Origin: Rugalucina vietnamica | Taxonomy: Eukaryota > Mollusca > Bivalvia > Lucinida > Lucinidae | Direction: 5' to 3' | Length of the DNA: 64,000 nucleotides | NCBI GenBank assembly: GCA_964017185.1 | Contig: OZ024870.1 | Coordinates: forward strand, 63,342,812-63,406,811 | Shown here: positions 41,618 to 54,653 of the stretch, piece after piece | Position numbering within the stretch: position 1 is the stretch's first letter | Layout: every line of letters starts with the position of its first letter | Translations under genes and position numbers: made by a program | Notes under the pieces: model-generated | Told to the model about the DNA's origin: nothing | The model's database searches: none | The model's input: only the letters and a program-made list of their open reading frames with translations

Positions 41618-43289
41618 TTTATTTATGCTTATTCTATTTTACGCGTTACCGGGCGGCATCGGCATGCAAAACACGTGCTAAAATGAATAACTGAAATAAA
41701 GTTTTGACACGCATAAACATGTGACGAGGCTTTAATGCACCTGTGATTTATATACACACCCCCTGGGGCCGGGCCATAGCGGGGTGTTTAACTTTTCAGT
41801 TTTTACAGCTCCGCTAAAAACCCGACAATGCGGGGTCAGATTTGTGGTAAAGTCCCTGCTAAAAGTTGCGGCTCCCCAGAGCCGGCTGACAACAATATAT
41901 GGATCAAACATGGTTTTCCATTCATTAACATTCGCTAGGTCCCGAGGGGGTGTTGAAAACCGAGGGCGTAGCCCGATGTTTTCAACACTCGCCGAAGGAC
42001 CTTGCGAATGTTAGTGAATGACAAAATCATTTTTGATCGCTATTATTGCATAAATTCTGCATAAACGAAAGAAATAATGGTGCACCTATATTTAACAGCC
42101 TCATCACATTTTCATACGCGTAAAAGCTTTCATTTTTATGCTCATTACGGGCCGTCCTTAGTTTCTCATTATTAGCACGTGCTTTGCGTGGCGCCCGGCA
42201 ACGAGCATAAGTAAAAGCCGTGTATTAACAGCACGTGCGCACGTGAATTTCAATATTAATAAATGGCTTTTTCTTCATTAATAAATGGTTGTTGATATCG
42301 TGTGACACGGGTATTTATGCATAATGCGGAATAACATATTTTTGCGGGATATTAAAAGCCCGGCACATCCCCGGTACTGCCGTGACTCATCACTATTCCG
42401 GCACTTTAGCCCCTCTGTGTCCCCGCTCCAGGCCCTAGAGGGACGGGAATACAAATGATTGGTGCATCATACTAATATCGATCAAACATTAACAAACATT
42501 AAGCATGCAAAGGAGTGGCTGTTACTAAACTGGGACCCTTGCTATCTCCGACCAATGGTTATGGGGTAGATATATTGTCAGCTCTTTGCTTTTCAGATAG
42601 GCCCACACAAACCGAAACGAGAAAGTATAATTTTTATATTAAACATAAAAAGTGCATTCGAGAAGATTTTTGTTTTTCATTTTAAAGACCTTTTAAAATG
42701 TATTTTTATCTTTGATAGGCGAAACTCCTTTAATATAAAAAGATCTTATCTGATTTGATTGATAAAGAAAACGTCCCCATTATAATATTCAAAACAATAA
42801 GGGAAAATGATTATTATTTGCCACGTTATTTTCAAGGGAAGCAACTCCAATACAGGTAGCGCACAGCGTCTATATTATGTTTTGTTAGGTCTCGGTCAAC
42901 AGCTATGATCATGTCGGGACGTTGCCTCATTTTTATGGGACTTGCAGCCCACCCAAAATTACGGATGTCATGACAACCAAAATAGGCTTTAAATATAACC
43001 ACCTAACCAAGCCAATTCTTCAAGCCCAAATGCCGGGGCGGGTGACCGGGGTCCCATATTGCCACCCGACTACCCTTTATTTATTGCGTAAAACGTTAAG
43101 TACTAGACAGTGCTCCAGATAGCGTCCGTACAGCCGTAATTTACGGACTTCATTTTACCAAATACGGTAGAAATTGAATTTTTGCCAGTACCAAATACGG
43201 GAAAGAAATGACCGTTACGGTTCGGTAATAATTTGTTGACCGTACCCTAAAACGGATTTTGTACCAATAGTTGTTTTGACTGGTTTAAC
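41618..43289. other. Block G sequence with element remnants, no gene
   Basis: Contains a GC-rich stretch with an inverted ACATTCGCTAGGTCC / GGACCTTGCGAATGT pair (41928-42011), a family-4 MITE end (42430-42470) and a sequence (42895-43080) with a diverged second copy at 46720-46985. Confidence 0.45.
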
Positions 43290-43486
43290 GGTCACAAGAC
43301 GTTTCGCCCCCAAGACGTTTCCCCCCTAGTCGTTTCCCCCCTAGTCGTTTCGCCTCTATTTTCCACCCTAGTCGTTTCGCCCCCAGTACCCTAGATGTTT
43401 CGCCCCCAATACCATTTCCCCCCTAGTCGTTTCGCCCCCAATTTTATTTATTTATTTATTTATTTATTAAGGTCAAGGTTTATTAG

Positions 43487-43569
<83 letters not shown>
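43487..43569 (+). repeat. (GATA)n microsatellite
   Basis: About 20 uninterrupted GATA units, preceded by a TTTA run at 43443-43469. Confidence 0.97.
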
Positions 43570-43570
<1 letters not shown>

Positions 43571-44035
43571 TCAGGTTTGGTGTGGTGATAAAGTGAAGGT
43601 GTGAAAAACTTAGGTATAATAATGTGCAGAATTAAAGTCATTAATTATTGACACGGACTTCTGAAGGATGATTAACTAAAGTGTGAAAAATAGATTCTTT
43701 AATCAAGGATTGCTTTCCGAATCCTATGGTATTGTCGGCATGCGACAGGCTTTGTCTTTAAAAGAACTTAATGACTCGGTGGAATTTTAAATCTAATTAT
43801 CTTTTATTCTTTGATTTTTTCTAAGCTGGAAACCAGCCGATAATGCAAAAATGGTGAATATGTGATACAGATAATAAATATTTAATAATAAATTATTCGT
43901 AATATCATGCTTTTGTATATTTTGTATATATATCTAACAATTGCTTAATTTACGTTATGGTTACAGAATAATATTGGTAAACAGAATAAAACAATATTAT
44001 AGTGTAACAAGTCCTAGTCACACCTCCCCGAGTGG

Positions 44036-44780
44036 CCAATATTTATTGATTTGGTCCCGTTTCGCCTACTCCCATTTCGCCTACTCCCGTTTCGCCTATT
44101 CCCATTTCGCCTACTCCCGTTTCGCCTACTCTGGGCTATCAATGAATTCCCGTCTCGCCTACTCTGCACTTTTTGTCAGCAAGCATTTTTTTTCTTATTT
44201 CTTTCTTTTTCTTTCTTTTTTTATCATTTATTTGTGTTCTACATGTTTGTAGTGAATATGTATGTAAATATGTGAATATTGTACCTTTGTTTTAATTGTT
44301 AAAATAAACAAATTTAATTTAGATCACTAATTAATGCAATGTTAATATGTTTGCACGAGCCCATTAAATAATCATTTTCTTCACAAACGAAATTAGATCA
44401 GTAAATAGAATAAAAAATATTAAATAATAAAATAAATTTGTTTAATTTAGATGACTAATTAATGAGTTTGCAATGTTAATATATGTTTGCACAAAACCAT
44501 TCAATTATCATTTTTCTTAACAAATTGAAAAATAAGTAAAAAGAATAAAAAAAAAGCCCAGTGTATTTGCATGTATAAGCATTTAAATCATATCATGATT
44601 TAAAACAACATTCTTATCTTGTTATTCATCTATATTAAATGAGTAGGCGAAACGGGAATTGTGAACATTTCTGGTGTAGGCGAAACGGGAGTAGGCGAAA
44701 TGGGACAAATTATAGGCGAAACGGGAGTAGGCGAAATGGGAGTAGGCGAAACGGGAACATCCCTATTTATTAATGGCCTG
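44036..44780. mobile_element. Inner fold-back element with 15-bp unit arms
   Basis: The left arm (44055-44160) has TCCCGTTTCGCCTAC units; the right arm (44641-44757) has the inverted GTAGGCGAAACGGGA. Outside the arms GGCCAATATTTATTGA pairs with TATTTATTAATGGCC. It is nested in, and shares the GTTTCGCC core with, the surrounding fold-back. Confidence 0.75.
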
Positions 44781-45214
44781 GTACTGGCCGGTAACTAAGG
44801 GTAAGGTACCCATAAACCTTACCCTTGGGCTGACGTGACAGGGCGACGATGCTCCATCATAAATTTCTTTTCAGATATTAATTTACAAAAGCCAGCGAAA
44901 TGACATGTCTTTTGCAAACGAACTCTTTTACAACATTGATTGCCCAAGTGAAGAACTTAATAAGACTTTACTATACAAGTTTGAAATTTTTATTGCCTAG
45001 CATAATTATTTACATGAAGCAAAATGATGTACATAAGGTAATTATACTATATCTATATACTAGGGGGCGAAACGACTAGGGGGGCGAAACGACTAGGGGG
45101 GCGAAAAGACTAGTGGGGGCGAAACGACTAGGGTGGAAACGACTAGGGGGGAAACGTCTTGGGGGCGAAACAACTAGGGGGCGAAATGGTTTGGGGGCGA
45201 AACGTCCCGGATTC

Positions 45215-46619
45215 GGTTTAACAAACTTTACTTTTATTCGCTGTTTTCGTGGACGCGTAGGGTAAATATTCGTAAACCAGTCTAGAATCGAAACTGAAAG
45301 TAGAACAAACGGCGCAATGGCGAAACAGCTTTCCATCCTGAAGTTTTGCAAGACAGAAATTAGTGAAAATGAGCCTAGACAGATGGCGGCTTCGCTCATC
45401 AACAGTATCATTGATACTGTCATTCAGCTTGCGGTTAATAAACAGAAGAGGCACACTGGTTGGTACCGATCAATCTGAGTATAAATAGAAAGAGGCTATG
45501 AATTGTGTACTGGTGACACGCCAAATACACAAAACTCCACCCATTTTAAAGCTGACACATAACTTTGAAGCCAGAGTATGTACCCTTTTCATATCTATCT
45601 AAGTTCACAAAAGGGAAAGGTTGTGCATTGGACTCTGACATTAAGTCAAGACTTGCAAGTCTTTATGAGCCAATGTACTCCCCCACCTTTCCTTTTACTT
45701 CTGCCTTGCCCATATCTTTCAATAGGCCTGGGTTATTTGGGAGGGGTGAAAAATCAAATGCAAAATACCTATGCCCAAATTTTTCACAGGGTTGGACTTG
45801 TGTTTTTTTTTTTGTTTGTTTTTTGTTTTGTTTTGTTTTGTTTTGTTTTGTTTTTGTGGGTAAATTAGAAGGGGGTGAGAAGAAAATGCAAATTTCAGGG
45901 GAACCTATGCAAAGTAACAAAGACATGCACATTAACTTTATTTCTCAAATCTCAATTTACATTATTTAAACATTTATACATGTGTAAATAGCATACTTAA
46001 ACGGTCAGTGTCCATGAAGCAGATTAGTCTTGGAGCAGATACTGAAGCCAACATCTCGATACTGACAGGCTCAAATTTCGACCAGTACTGTACTGACTGA
46101 GCTAAAAATTATCTGGAGCACTGTACTAGATCTACATTTCGTAGACTAAGTATTATCGCGATTAAAGAAGAAGAAACTGCAAATTATCTTTTTCCTTTAA
46201 AATGGTTTGTATTGTTGTTTGATGCTCGGGACATGCATACGGACAATCAACGACGAGTTAAATGGTTTACACACGGTCATGAGCCCGGGTTGGAAACCTC
46301 AGACCTCTTGCGACACTGCGCAGTCAAATGGGGTAACATAAGAAATGTCACGAAGAGCTCTTTTTTTATATCAAAGATCAAGAAGCTACATGTTTCTGTA
46401 CATGTGATTATTTGCAGTTCTGTGTACGCTTTCTAGTTCAAATGCCATCACGAGCCACTTGAATGGCAATCTACATGTACGCCTGTTTAAGGTCGTGACA
46501 AACCCGTTTGAATCAACCAACATTTTAAGCAATCTACGTTTAACAGAGCCATGGAAAGGGTAAAACATTGGATCATTTACATTTCAGTTCAAAGGATCGC
46601 CAGAACGATAGCAACATTT

Positions 46620-46667
<48 letters not shown>

Positions 46668-47817
46668 TATTTATTTGTTTGTTCTGTTTTTGTGGTTTAT
46701 CGTTCCAACAGCTTTGGTCATTTCGAGATGTTGCCCACATTTTATAGGACATTTACCCATGGCATCCAAAAAGTGTTCAAATATAACCGCCCAATTAGGC
46801 ATGGGTGGTTTTGACTTGAACCACTTTTCCTTGGTAGGCTCAGACCTGAGCGTTTAACCAGTAATGTGTAATCAGATGGTCAGTCAAAGCGTAGAAGCTT
46901 TGTCTGGAGGCACAAGCAGTCGATCTATTTCTTTACGTGCCAGTGGACGGGGCCCATATCTTCACCCGACTTTGTTTATCTATTGTCTGTATTGGAATCA
47001 TATCTGGACGACCCATACTCTCTCTCTGGCACTTGAAGCCTTAGTTAGGTGATAACAGTCTCAGATAGCTACAATATGTTTCCGTGTAAACTGTCAACTC
47101 CAGAGAAGCCGATTCTCCTTGGTTTCCTGTGATATATGGTTGGTATCGGGTTGTTTGTACACCCAGTACACTAATGAGTTGAGTACAAGCGACCGTTTTA
47201 GCTTGGAAAGAATGTATACAAGACCATTGCGTCGGAACTTTTAAGCCTTGGGAACGAAGGCTATTGTTGTCCATTTTGCCGATTTATCAAAGTGAGAGGC
47301 CGTGTGTAGACTTACACACAGACAGAGAACGAAGCCTCCTTGACATAGTGATTTAAGCTAATCGCCAAGTGCACAGCTGACATCGTGAGTTCGATTCCGA
47401 ATTTTTCTTACCGGGATGAGACTTTAAACCGGGGTCCCGTCTCTATATGACCATGGCCATTGAGTGGAATGTAAAACACTACAATACCAATACAACCAAT
47501 CAATAGACAGAGACCCCGACAGAGACGCAGAAGTACGAATATACAGACGATACTGCATAAGCCTGTACCATCTAGTGCTTTTAAAATTGCAAGGAATGGA
47601 AGATAAACCGTTATGATTTCGGATGCTAGGCCTACTCGGGCGATATTTTGGTGAAAATGCGCAGACGCCCTGGCTCAACACAGGCTTTGTTTTAAAGCCT
47701 CAACACAGGCTTTGTTTTAACGCATTTGTGATGCAGTCAATAAATTATACCCTGCTACGTTGTGGCTCAAATAAGGTTTAGACGATCACGCCTTGTCGAG
47801 TTTTGTCATTTGGATAA
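45215..47817. other. Block G sequence, no gene recognised
   Basis: Contains a TTTTG-rich tract (45800-45856), a (TTTC)n tract (46619-46668), a diverged copy of 42895-43080 (46720-46985) and a 23-bp direct repeat, CAACACAGGCTTTGTTTTA, at 47677 and 47700. Short open frames lack recognised similarity. Confidence 0.45.
46619..46668 (+). repeat. (TTTC)n microsatellite
   Basis: About twelve TTTC units. Confidence 0.95.
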
Positions 47818-49814
47818 GGGCATGTTCAAAAAAAATGAAGCCTTTTACTATTTTGAATCCTATGATCACATTTTACATGTTATAAATGATTTAACATATC
47901 TGAAAGATGTGTTTTGATGTCCAGATGACACATGTAAAATTTCACTAAAATTGATATAGAGATAAAAATTTGACGCCACAAAAACTACCCAAAAACCTCA
48001 GGAGTGTAACACTTTTAGTGTGACGGAAATTTTGCATGCCAAATTTCAGAGACCTACACCATTGCACTGGGGGGTACTATTCCATAAATTTCTCTCAGAT
48101 TGGAAAATTCAATGTCCCAGCTGCAAAGTACATTATCCAATAGATTTCATTATCAATTGGTATAACTTAAGTGCACCGAATTAGAAACAGTCCCTTTAAA
48201 AATTACCTTGCCCAAAAAATCAATACCTTGTACTGTTGCAGTGGCTGGTGGTTTCTATTTATATCCTGTATACATGTGTAAAGGTTTATCCAATTCTACC
48301 AACATTAGGAAAACTTATAAAAGATGTGTATTCAAACTAGCAACACTTTTATTTGTGTCCAGACGCTTCTGAGACCGACAACCCTCTAATCTCAGGAGTG
48401 TAACATTTTGTGCTTAGGATATCATAATTCTTGCATGAGGTGGTATTTTATTGTTCTGTTTTATTTTTCAAGAAGGCATCCTCAGAGTGCATTACCAGCT
48501 GAAACAATTGCAGTCTGATGCAGCAACTGTTCTTCTCAGAACAGATTTTGTTTTCTCAGGAGTGTAACACCTTTTTTAGAGAATTTTCATCAGTTGAAAT
48601 TTTAACACTGTGCTTAACATGTCTTGTCCAAAGTTAAAATAAACAACTGATTTCCAAAAAGTGTTGATTGTTTCAACTTTTTAAGGCATTTTTAAGTTTT
48701 AACAACTCAATGGTTTACTGTTTTTCGCAATTTTGTGTCATTTTTAAATAAACTCCAAAATGCCTGCTCTGCCAGGTGTGACTAACAACTTTTAGAAATC
48801 ATGATGAATTTTCTCAAGGAAGTATACTATCTTATGATTAATTTAACAGTAGCTAACTTTAAGATATTTCACATTTTCTAAATAGATAAACCTGTTATTT
48901 GAAGCTTAGTATTAAGTGTTACACTCCTGAGAAAAATGCATCAGTGCATCTATCATCATACTAACCAGTTTAGATTGATAGGTTGTGAATCAGTGAAGTC
49001 TGTATTGGGGAAGCTTAAAGTAAGACTGCCTGGAATCAGGCAGTCATTGAGAAATAGAGGAATTGACTGCTCTGATGAGACCAAACAAAATGTGAAAGAA
49101 CGCTGATTGACAGCTTAATTTTTGTTTAGCAAGCATTTGAAACTTAGATTTTCTGTAGAGTCCGTAGGCCCCACATTGCAATACTTATAGTATCTGTTCC
49201 TGCTTATTTATTGTGATGGTTATTTTCTTATCTATTAAAGGGCAGCAGACCTAGCTTCCATATAAGGCAGATTGAAGCTCTCCTAATAAACAGCTGAACT
49301 ACCGTCGATTAAATTTTGTCCGTAGGCCCGTAGAGTCCGTAGGCCCTGTTTTTTGTCAAGTCTAGAATGTTCAAAATATAAGGAATCATTATAAAAATTG
49401 TTTTAAAATACAAATTCTTATGCCCTTAGCAGTTTAAAATAAAACAACATTGTAAAAAGGTTTTGAATCTGACAGATTAGATTACACGGACTAGTTGATG
49501 ATACTGCAATGCAAGGATAAGCTTTAGTGATACCATACTTCATTTTAAATGTCTAAATTTTACTTATTTATTAAGCAAAAACATTGCATCACATAACTTT
49601 CATAAACTCCAAATGATGTTTGTAATATAAAGTGCATATATTTTGCATTTTAAAAATGTGGTATTTGGGCCTACGGACTCTACATACATCCATTTAAGAG
49701 ATCTGTGCATAATTTGTTAGATATTTTCACTTTTTTTTTCAGAGTTATTCTTGAAATATTGACAAAAAGTGCAAAATGAAACCACAACCTAGAATTAAAA
49801 ATCAATCAAATAGT

Positions 49815-49980
49815 AGAACAGACAGAAATGCACAGGATGGACAAAAAAGCGTATGCGGTGTTACAGAGAAAATGTATGGAATGATCCAATGAGACTTGAA
49901 AAGGCAAGAGAAAAAGACAGAGAATGTAAAAAGGAGCGCAAGAGAAATAAGAGCTGTCGCAGGACAGGGTGCTTGACTGC
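49815..49980 (+). pseudogene. Basic protein remnant in element H
   Basis: One + frame reads KKRMRCYRENVWNDPMRLEK then AREKDRECKKERKRNKS. This resembles the repeated 'YRE-x-NDP-x-K-x-KE+-+-' basic helical segment found in many transposon-associated proteins. It is open only briefly, with no start and no downstream domain, so it is likely a relic of the element's own gene. Confidence 0.35.
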
Positions 49981-50078
49981 TTCTGACCTTTGTCAAACAT
50001 AAGGCCAAACCTGACCAGTAACCCAAAGCATTATGCTCATACATCTTTCTGCCTTGATGCAATAAGGCAAAATCACTG

Positions 50079-50600
50079 AACCATGAAAGTTTGCTATAAC
50101 TACCTAAGATTTAAAGGTCTCACTCATATTGTGAAAGAAGTGTGTTCATATACCAACTGAGTGAAAAGATACAAGGCAAAGTCATTGAAACATGAAATAA
50201 GGTCACCCTGACCTATAAGTATTTCAGGGTCATAATGACCTAGGACTACTTCAGGATCAAAGGTCTTGTCATACGCAAATATACTTTGATAGAAGTTTGT
50301 TCATAAACCATTTGAGTGTCTAAGTCACTGAACCATGCGTGAAATTAGGTCATAGTGGCCTATAAGTATATTTGGGTCAAAGGTCTGGTCATACTCACTC
50401 ATAATCTGAAAAAAAGTATGAAAAAAATACTAATTGAGTGTCAAGATATAAGGCAAAATCACTGAACCGTGAAATTAGGTCACAGTGACCTATAAGTATA
50501 TTAGGGTCAAAGGCCTGGTCGTACTCACTCATAATCTGAAAGAAGTAAGAAAATATACTAATTGAGTGTCAAGATATACGGCAAAATAACTGAACCATGG
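50079..50600 (+). repeat. Diverged tandem repeat, about 4 units of 110-143 bp
   Basis: Units begin CTGAACCATGAAATTAGGTC at about 50078, 50187, 50330 and 50462, each with AGGTCA(c/t)AGTGaCCTATAAGTAT. Probably a separate repeat inserted in element H. Confidence 0.75.
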
Positions 50601-52286
50601 AAAGTATGTCAACCGACATTACAGAATAGTTAATGGTGTAAGCCCTGCCAAATGTGTTTAGATGTATAGTGTTTGCATTTTCCAAATCATAATTTTACCA
50701 ATTGTCTCTGTATGTTTAAACCTGGCAAAATGGAATCACATTATCAGGCAAACCCTGTGATTAGTTGGATATACTGTCTTGTATGAAATAGAAACATCAA
50801 CACAGAATAAGCTGAATCTGCATTTTATGATTAAACAACTCTAAGTACTTCATATGGTTTCATTTGTAAAAATTCAGTTCTCATAAAATCGCAATGTATA
50901 GACTTTTTTTCAAGAGTCTGTAGGCCCAACACCTTGCTGTATTTTTACTGCTTCTATGAGAATTTAGAAATATTTGTGGAATAAAATTTGGGTTAATTTT
51001 AAAACATAGCAATTGTACATCTGTATATTACATACCATTATCGCTTTTTGCATGGTTTTAAACGAATACAAAGAAACACTTAACCAAAAGCTATTTCTGA
51101 AAGTGTATTGGCCCTAGCTTTGAATAAAGACTCAAGACTGAACTATTTCTTTCATTAATGCAAGCACATTAAGCTCATTTTGTGAGTCTAATGAAAGATT
51201 TAAGAGTAAACTTTAGTTGGATAAGTTTCAGTGCATGTTTCAATTTGTCATCAATAATGTAGAGTCCGTAGGCCCACATACCGTTTAGTTTAAATAATGT
51301 TACTCTGCGCTTTTTATAACATTTGAGTGATTAAATTTAATTTTATTTGTAAAATAGCAAGTCCTTCTTTCCACATATTATATAACATAATTCTGCTCCT
51401 GTTGAGTCTCAGAAGATGATAAATTCAGTAAACAGTGCCAAAAATGACTCTACTTGCAAAAATTTGGTCTTGGTTTGGGAAAATAATGTAAATTTAAGAC
51501 ATTTCTTGGTTTGTATCAAACAAATGAAACATTAAAGAGCATTTAATTGCAGAATTTACAAGGAATTCAAGTAGCTTAAGCATTTATTAAGGTTTCCCTT
51601 TATTACTGTATGATGTAGAGTCCGTAGGCCCTCTTACCAATGAATGATGTGAGTCTTTTGCATGATGTTCATACACTCGGGTACTTTGCTTGATACTATT
51701 TGCCCAATGAGAAGTATCAAAAAAGAGTATAAAGGTAATTATATGTTCTTCACTGTCCTGCATTTAATGTAACAAAATTTTAAAAGTATATATGTTTTCT
51801 AGGTAAAAAATGCCAATTTTCACATTATAGCCAGTCTAAGACAGAAGTGGGGAATTCCATACTTGCAGTATTTTTTAACACTTACTGGTATGTTATGTTT
51901 TCTTTCCAAGGTTAAACATCACAGCAGTATTTTCAAAGAAAATAACCCAAGTGTTATGCTTCAGCTGTAGAGTCCGTAGGCCCAGCTGGGTAGGTTCAGA
52001 TATGCAGCTGTATCATAAAATCTGTTTATATACCGCATAAATTCCCATTAAAATATAACATTTGAAGGTTGACAGCATACATTGCTGGATAAATGAAATC
52101 TTTCTGGATACTTTGATTTTTCATCAACCTTGCAACATTGTGTCCCTACTTTATTGTGTCCAAGCCGATTTTTTTAAAAAAGAAGGTGTGATAATTAGAG
52201 CAATTTACAAAAGATTTCATGAACAACTTGGAGTTCTTAAGAAAATATATGTTTTGACAAAGCATCCTAAGGCAGAAAATAAAATA

Positions 52287-53210
52287 TTGTTTGTTTGTCC
52301 TTTACCTACCTACCCACATTTTACCCCCCTACCCAAAAAATTATATTGCAATTTTGTATGACAAAATATTTTTATTTTTGTTGTGGCAGACTTTAGATAA
52401 TTTGCCAGGATTGGCCCAGGAAATGCAGTTTTTATCAAACATTGTTTAGTGGTTTAATGATCCTGCAAGTGCATCCTGTCAGTCTACCTGCCAGGTAGTA
52501 CCTGGGACAAAACCATTGTTGTGCACATTTATACTGCAATGAATCTGAAAGATCAATTGATCATAGTGACATACACATGAAAACCAATAGTAACTGTGTT
52601 GCCAGCAGGGGTGACACCAGTCAAAAATTGTCCATAGGCCACAATGCAAATTGTCGCACTTTGTGACACTCCCAGCTGTTACCAAACATTTTATGACCAA
52701 AAGGACTCCCCTCGCCTTATAGCTCAGCCATACATCTACCCAACGAGCCTAGTTCAAAGGGGGGTTGACCGTTGAGTTTTTCCGGTATTCCGTTTTGCAA
52801 CCACCCTAGGGTTGGGTTTTACCCTCTATAATGGTGCAGATTTGAGGAGGGGGTAGTTTACAGACAGAAGCTTCCGACGAGAAATAGTCTCTTTTAAGAT
52901 CGTGTTTTGTACACCCAAATGTCGTACACTAGTGATACTTTGCAGTGCATACTAAATATAAAACAGACACAAATAAATGTGCTCGTAATACAGTGTCAAA
53001 CTCACCTAGGCAAAATTTTCAAATGCACTATTTTCGTGGGGTACGGCGGAGTGATAAATTTTGAGCGGTGTCGCACCAGCAGTATTAGACAAAAACGCGA
53101 CATGTTGGCATTTTTGTCCACTTTCTACTGGAAGCAAAAAATAATAAAATAATTTTCCTACCTACCTACCCAAGTCTAAAATGCTGGGTAGGTAAAGGAC
53201 AAACAAACAA
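52287..53210. mobile_element. Element K: TIR element nested in H
   Basis: Left TTGTTTGTTTGTCCTTTACC and right GGTAAAGGACAAACAAACAA are inverted, extended by TACCTACCCA/TGGGTAGG. About 924 bp; the frame at 52907-53152 has no recognised similarity. Confidence 0.7.
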
Positions 53211-54653
53211 TTTTTTAACTTAGGCCTAATAATAAAATAAACAACCAATCTTGTTAAAAAATGTTTACAATTCTAATGCTATATATATCTTTACTGACCA
53301 GATTTTGTGCTAAACGCATACAGGTTGCCAGAAGGCTACAACTATGTTTTATGAGAAGCAACTTACAATGCTCAGGAGTGTAACATTATAAACATTTTGT
53401 AAAGAAGATTGAATTTGGGCTTGTTTTTCCAAATAGTTACTTGTTAATTAAAATCTTTGTGGTTTGCTTCTATTGTTACTGTCGTAAGGAATATTTTTAA
53501 ATGCATTTAATTCAGTAGTTTAACTGATTTAGCTTGCTGATTGGAAATTATCGGAAATTTTAAATATTATATCAGCAAAGGAAGTGATACATAATTGTTG
53601 TGGCCAAAGTATGCAACTGTTCTTATACTGTTTCAATGATTTTTATTAATAAAATTGACTACATATATTTCCTGGAAGCAATTTTGTGATAAAAATGAAA
53701 CAAACTCAGATTTATGTAACTACCCAAATTCTCAGGAGTGTAACGCTTTTTGTTATTTTCTCCATGTGTATGTTCTAGTCATTTTGCTTATACTTGATGT
53801 TATTAAGAGTTAAATGTTTTGTTATGGTTTTAAGCTTAATTGGTTAATTACAATTTTATTACAATTTGGTTGTGAATTATGAGGTATTTTGTCAAAGACA
53901 TGAACAATTTACAATATTGCAAATAATTCTAGACACTATTTAAAACAACAACAATAATTTGGAGCATTTATTATGTTTTCTATATGAAAAACATCAATTT
54001 TACATCTATCAAATATGTTAAGGTGGTTCAACATTACTCTTTGCATTCATAATTGTTGTAAATTTTGATTTATAACACCAGTCAATAATCTCAGGAGTGT
54101 AACATTTCATAGAAAATACCTGTCTTTTATAATCATTTGGCAAATCTGGACGGATGGTGGAATCAATATGAAATTTTCAGCGTTGTTTCCCATTACTCCA
54201 ATCTTTTTGAGGCAGCATGTTTTATTCTTTTAAAAAGTTTATCTTTAAAGCTATAAAAACTTTAAGGCATGCTTTTTAAAAAATTAGGCAAGAAATGTTC
54301 CTTAAAATGGTGTAAAATGAGAAAAAAAATAGAAATTAAAAAGCATTTTAGTCTTAAAAGTTTCATATACATATATTCTATTATATCAAATAGGAAAAAC
54401 TTACATCTTACCATGTACTATCAACATTTAAAGCTCCTGACAAGATCAAGGACAATTTCTACAATAATTAAAACTAACAAAATAAAATTTACAACCAAAA
54501 AAAATGTTTTTGTTATTCATAAAATGCCTATCAAATCAGTAAAATTCAACGTCTTTAGAACATTGTACAACAAAATTTAGACCCTGGAAATCATGTTTAT
54601 TTTTGACCCTCTATGTCACACAAAGGCTTCATTTTTTTTGAACATGCCCATAA

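Larger units (their letters stand above)
43290..45214. mobile_element. Fold-back (TU/FB-like) element with tandem-repeat arms
   Basis: The left arm (43300-43440) is tandem GTCGTTTCGCCCCCTA-like units. The right arm (45062-45205) is the same unit inverted (CGAAACGACTAGGGGG). GGTTTAAC is repeated exactly outside both ends (43282-43289 and 45215-45222), an 8-bp target duplication. Such arms built of short tandem repeats define sea-urchin TU and Drosophila FB elements. The interior has TTTA and GATA microsatellites and a second fold-back. Confidence 0.75.
47818..54649. mobile_element. Element H: 6.8 kb with perfect 28-bp TIRs and phased motifs
   Basis: Positions 47818-47845 (GGGCATGTTC ... TGAAGCCTTT) and 54622-54649 are perfect inverted repeats. 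ATAA lies outside both ends (47814-47817 and 54650-54653), a probable 4-bp target duplication. The interior is AT-rich and mostly non-repetitive, but two short motifs recur. CTCAGGAGTGTAAC occurs at 47997, 48391, 48555, 53371, 53731 and 54090, and inverted at 48918. GTAGAGTCCGTAGGCCC occurs at 49155, 49330, 51259, 51615 and 51967, with one variant at 50913 and an inverted copy at 49667. Many gaps are about 350 bp or half of that. No intact transposase was found. Confidence 0.75.

Noticed and set aside
43487..43569. Regular GATA array considered as CRISPR-like or satellite array
   Set aside because: Simple 4-bp microsatellite with no spacers.
44051..44275. Open frames rich in FRLLPFRLL/FAYSRFAYS
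   Set aside because: Translation of the 15-bp tandem arm of a fold-back element.
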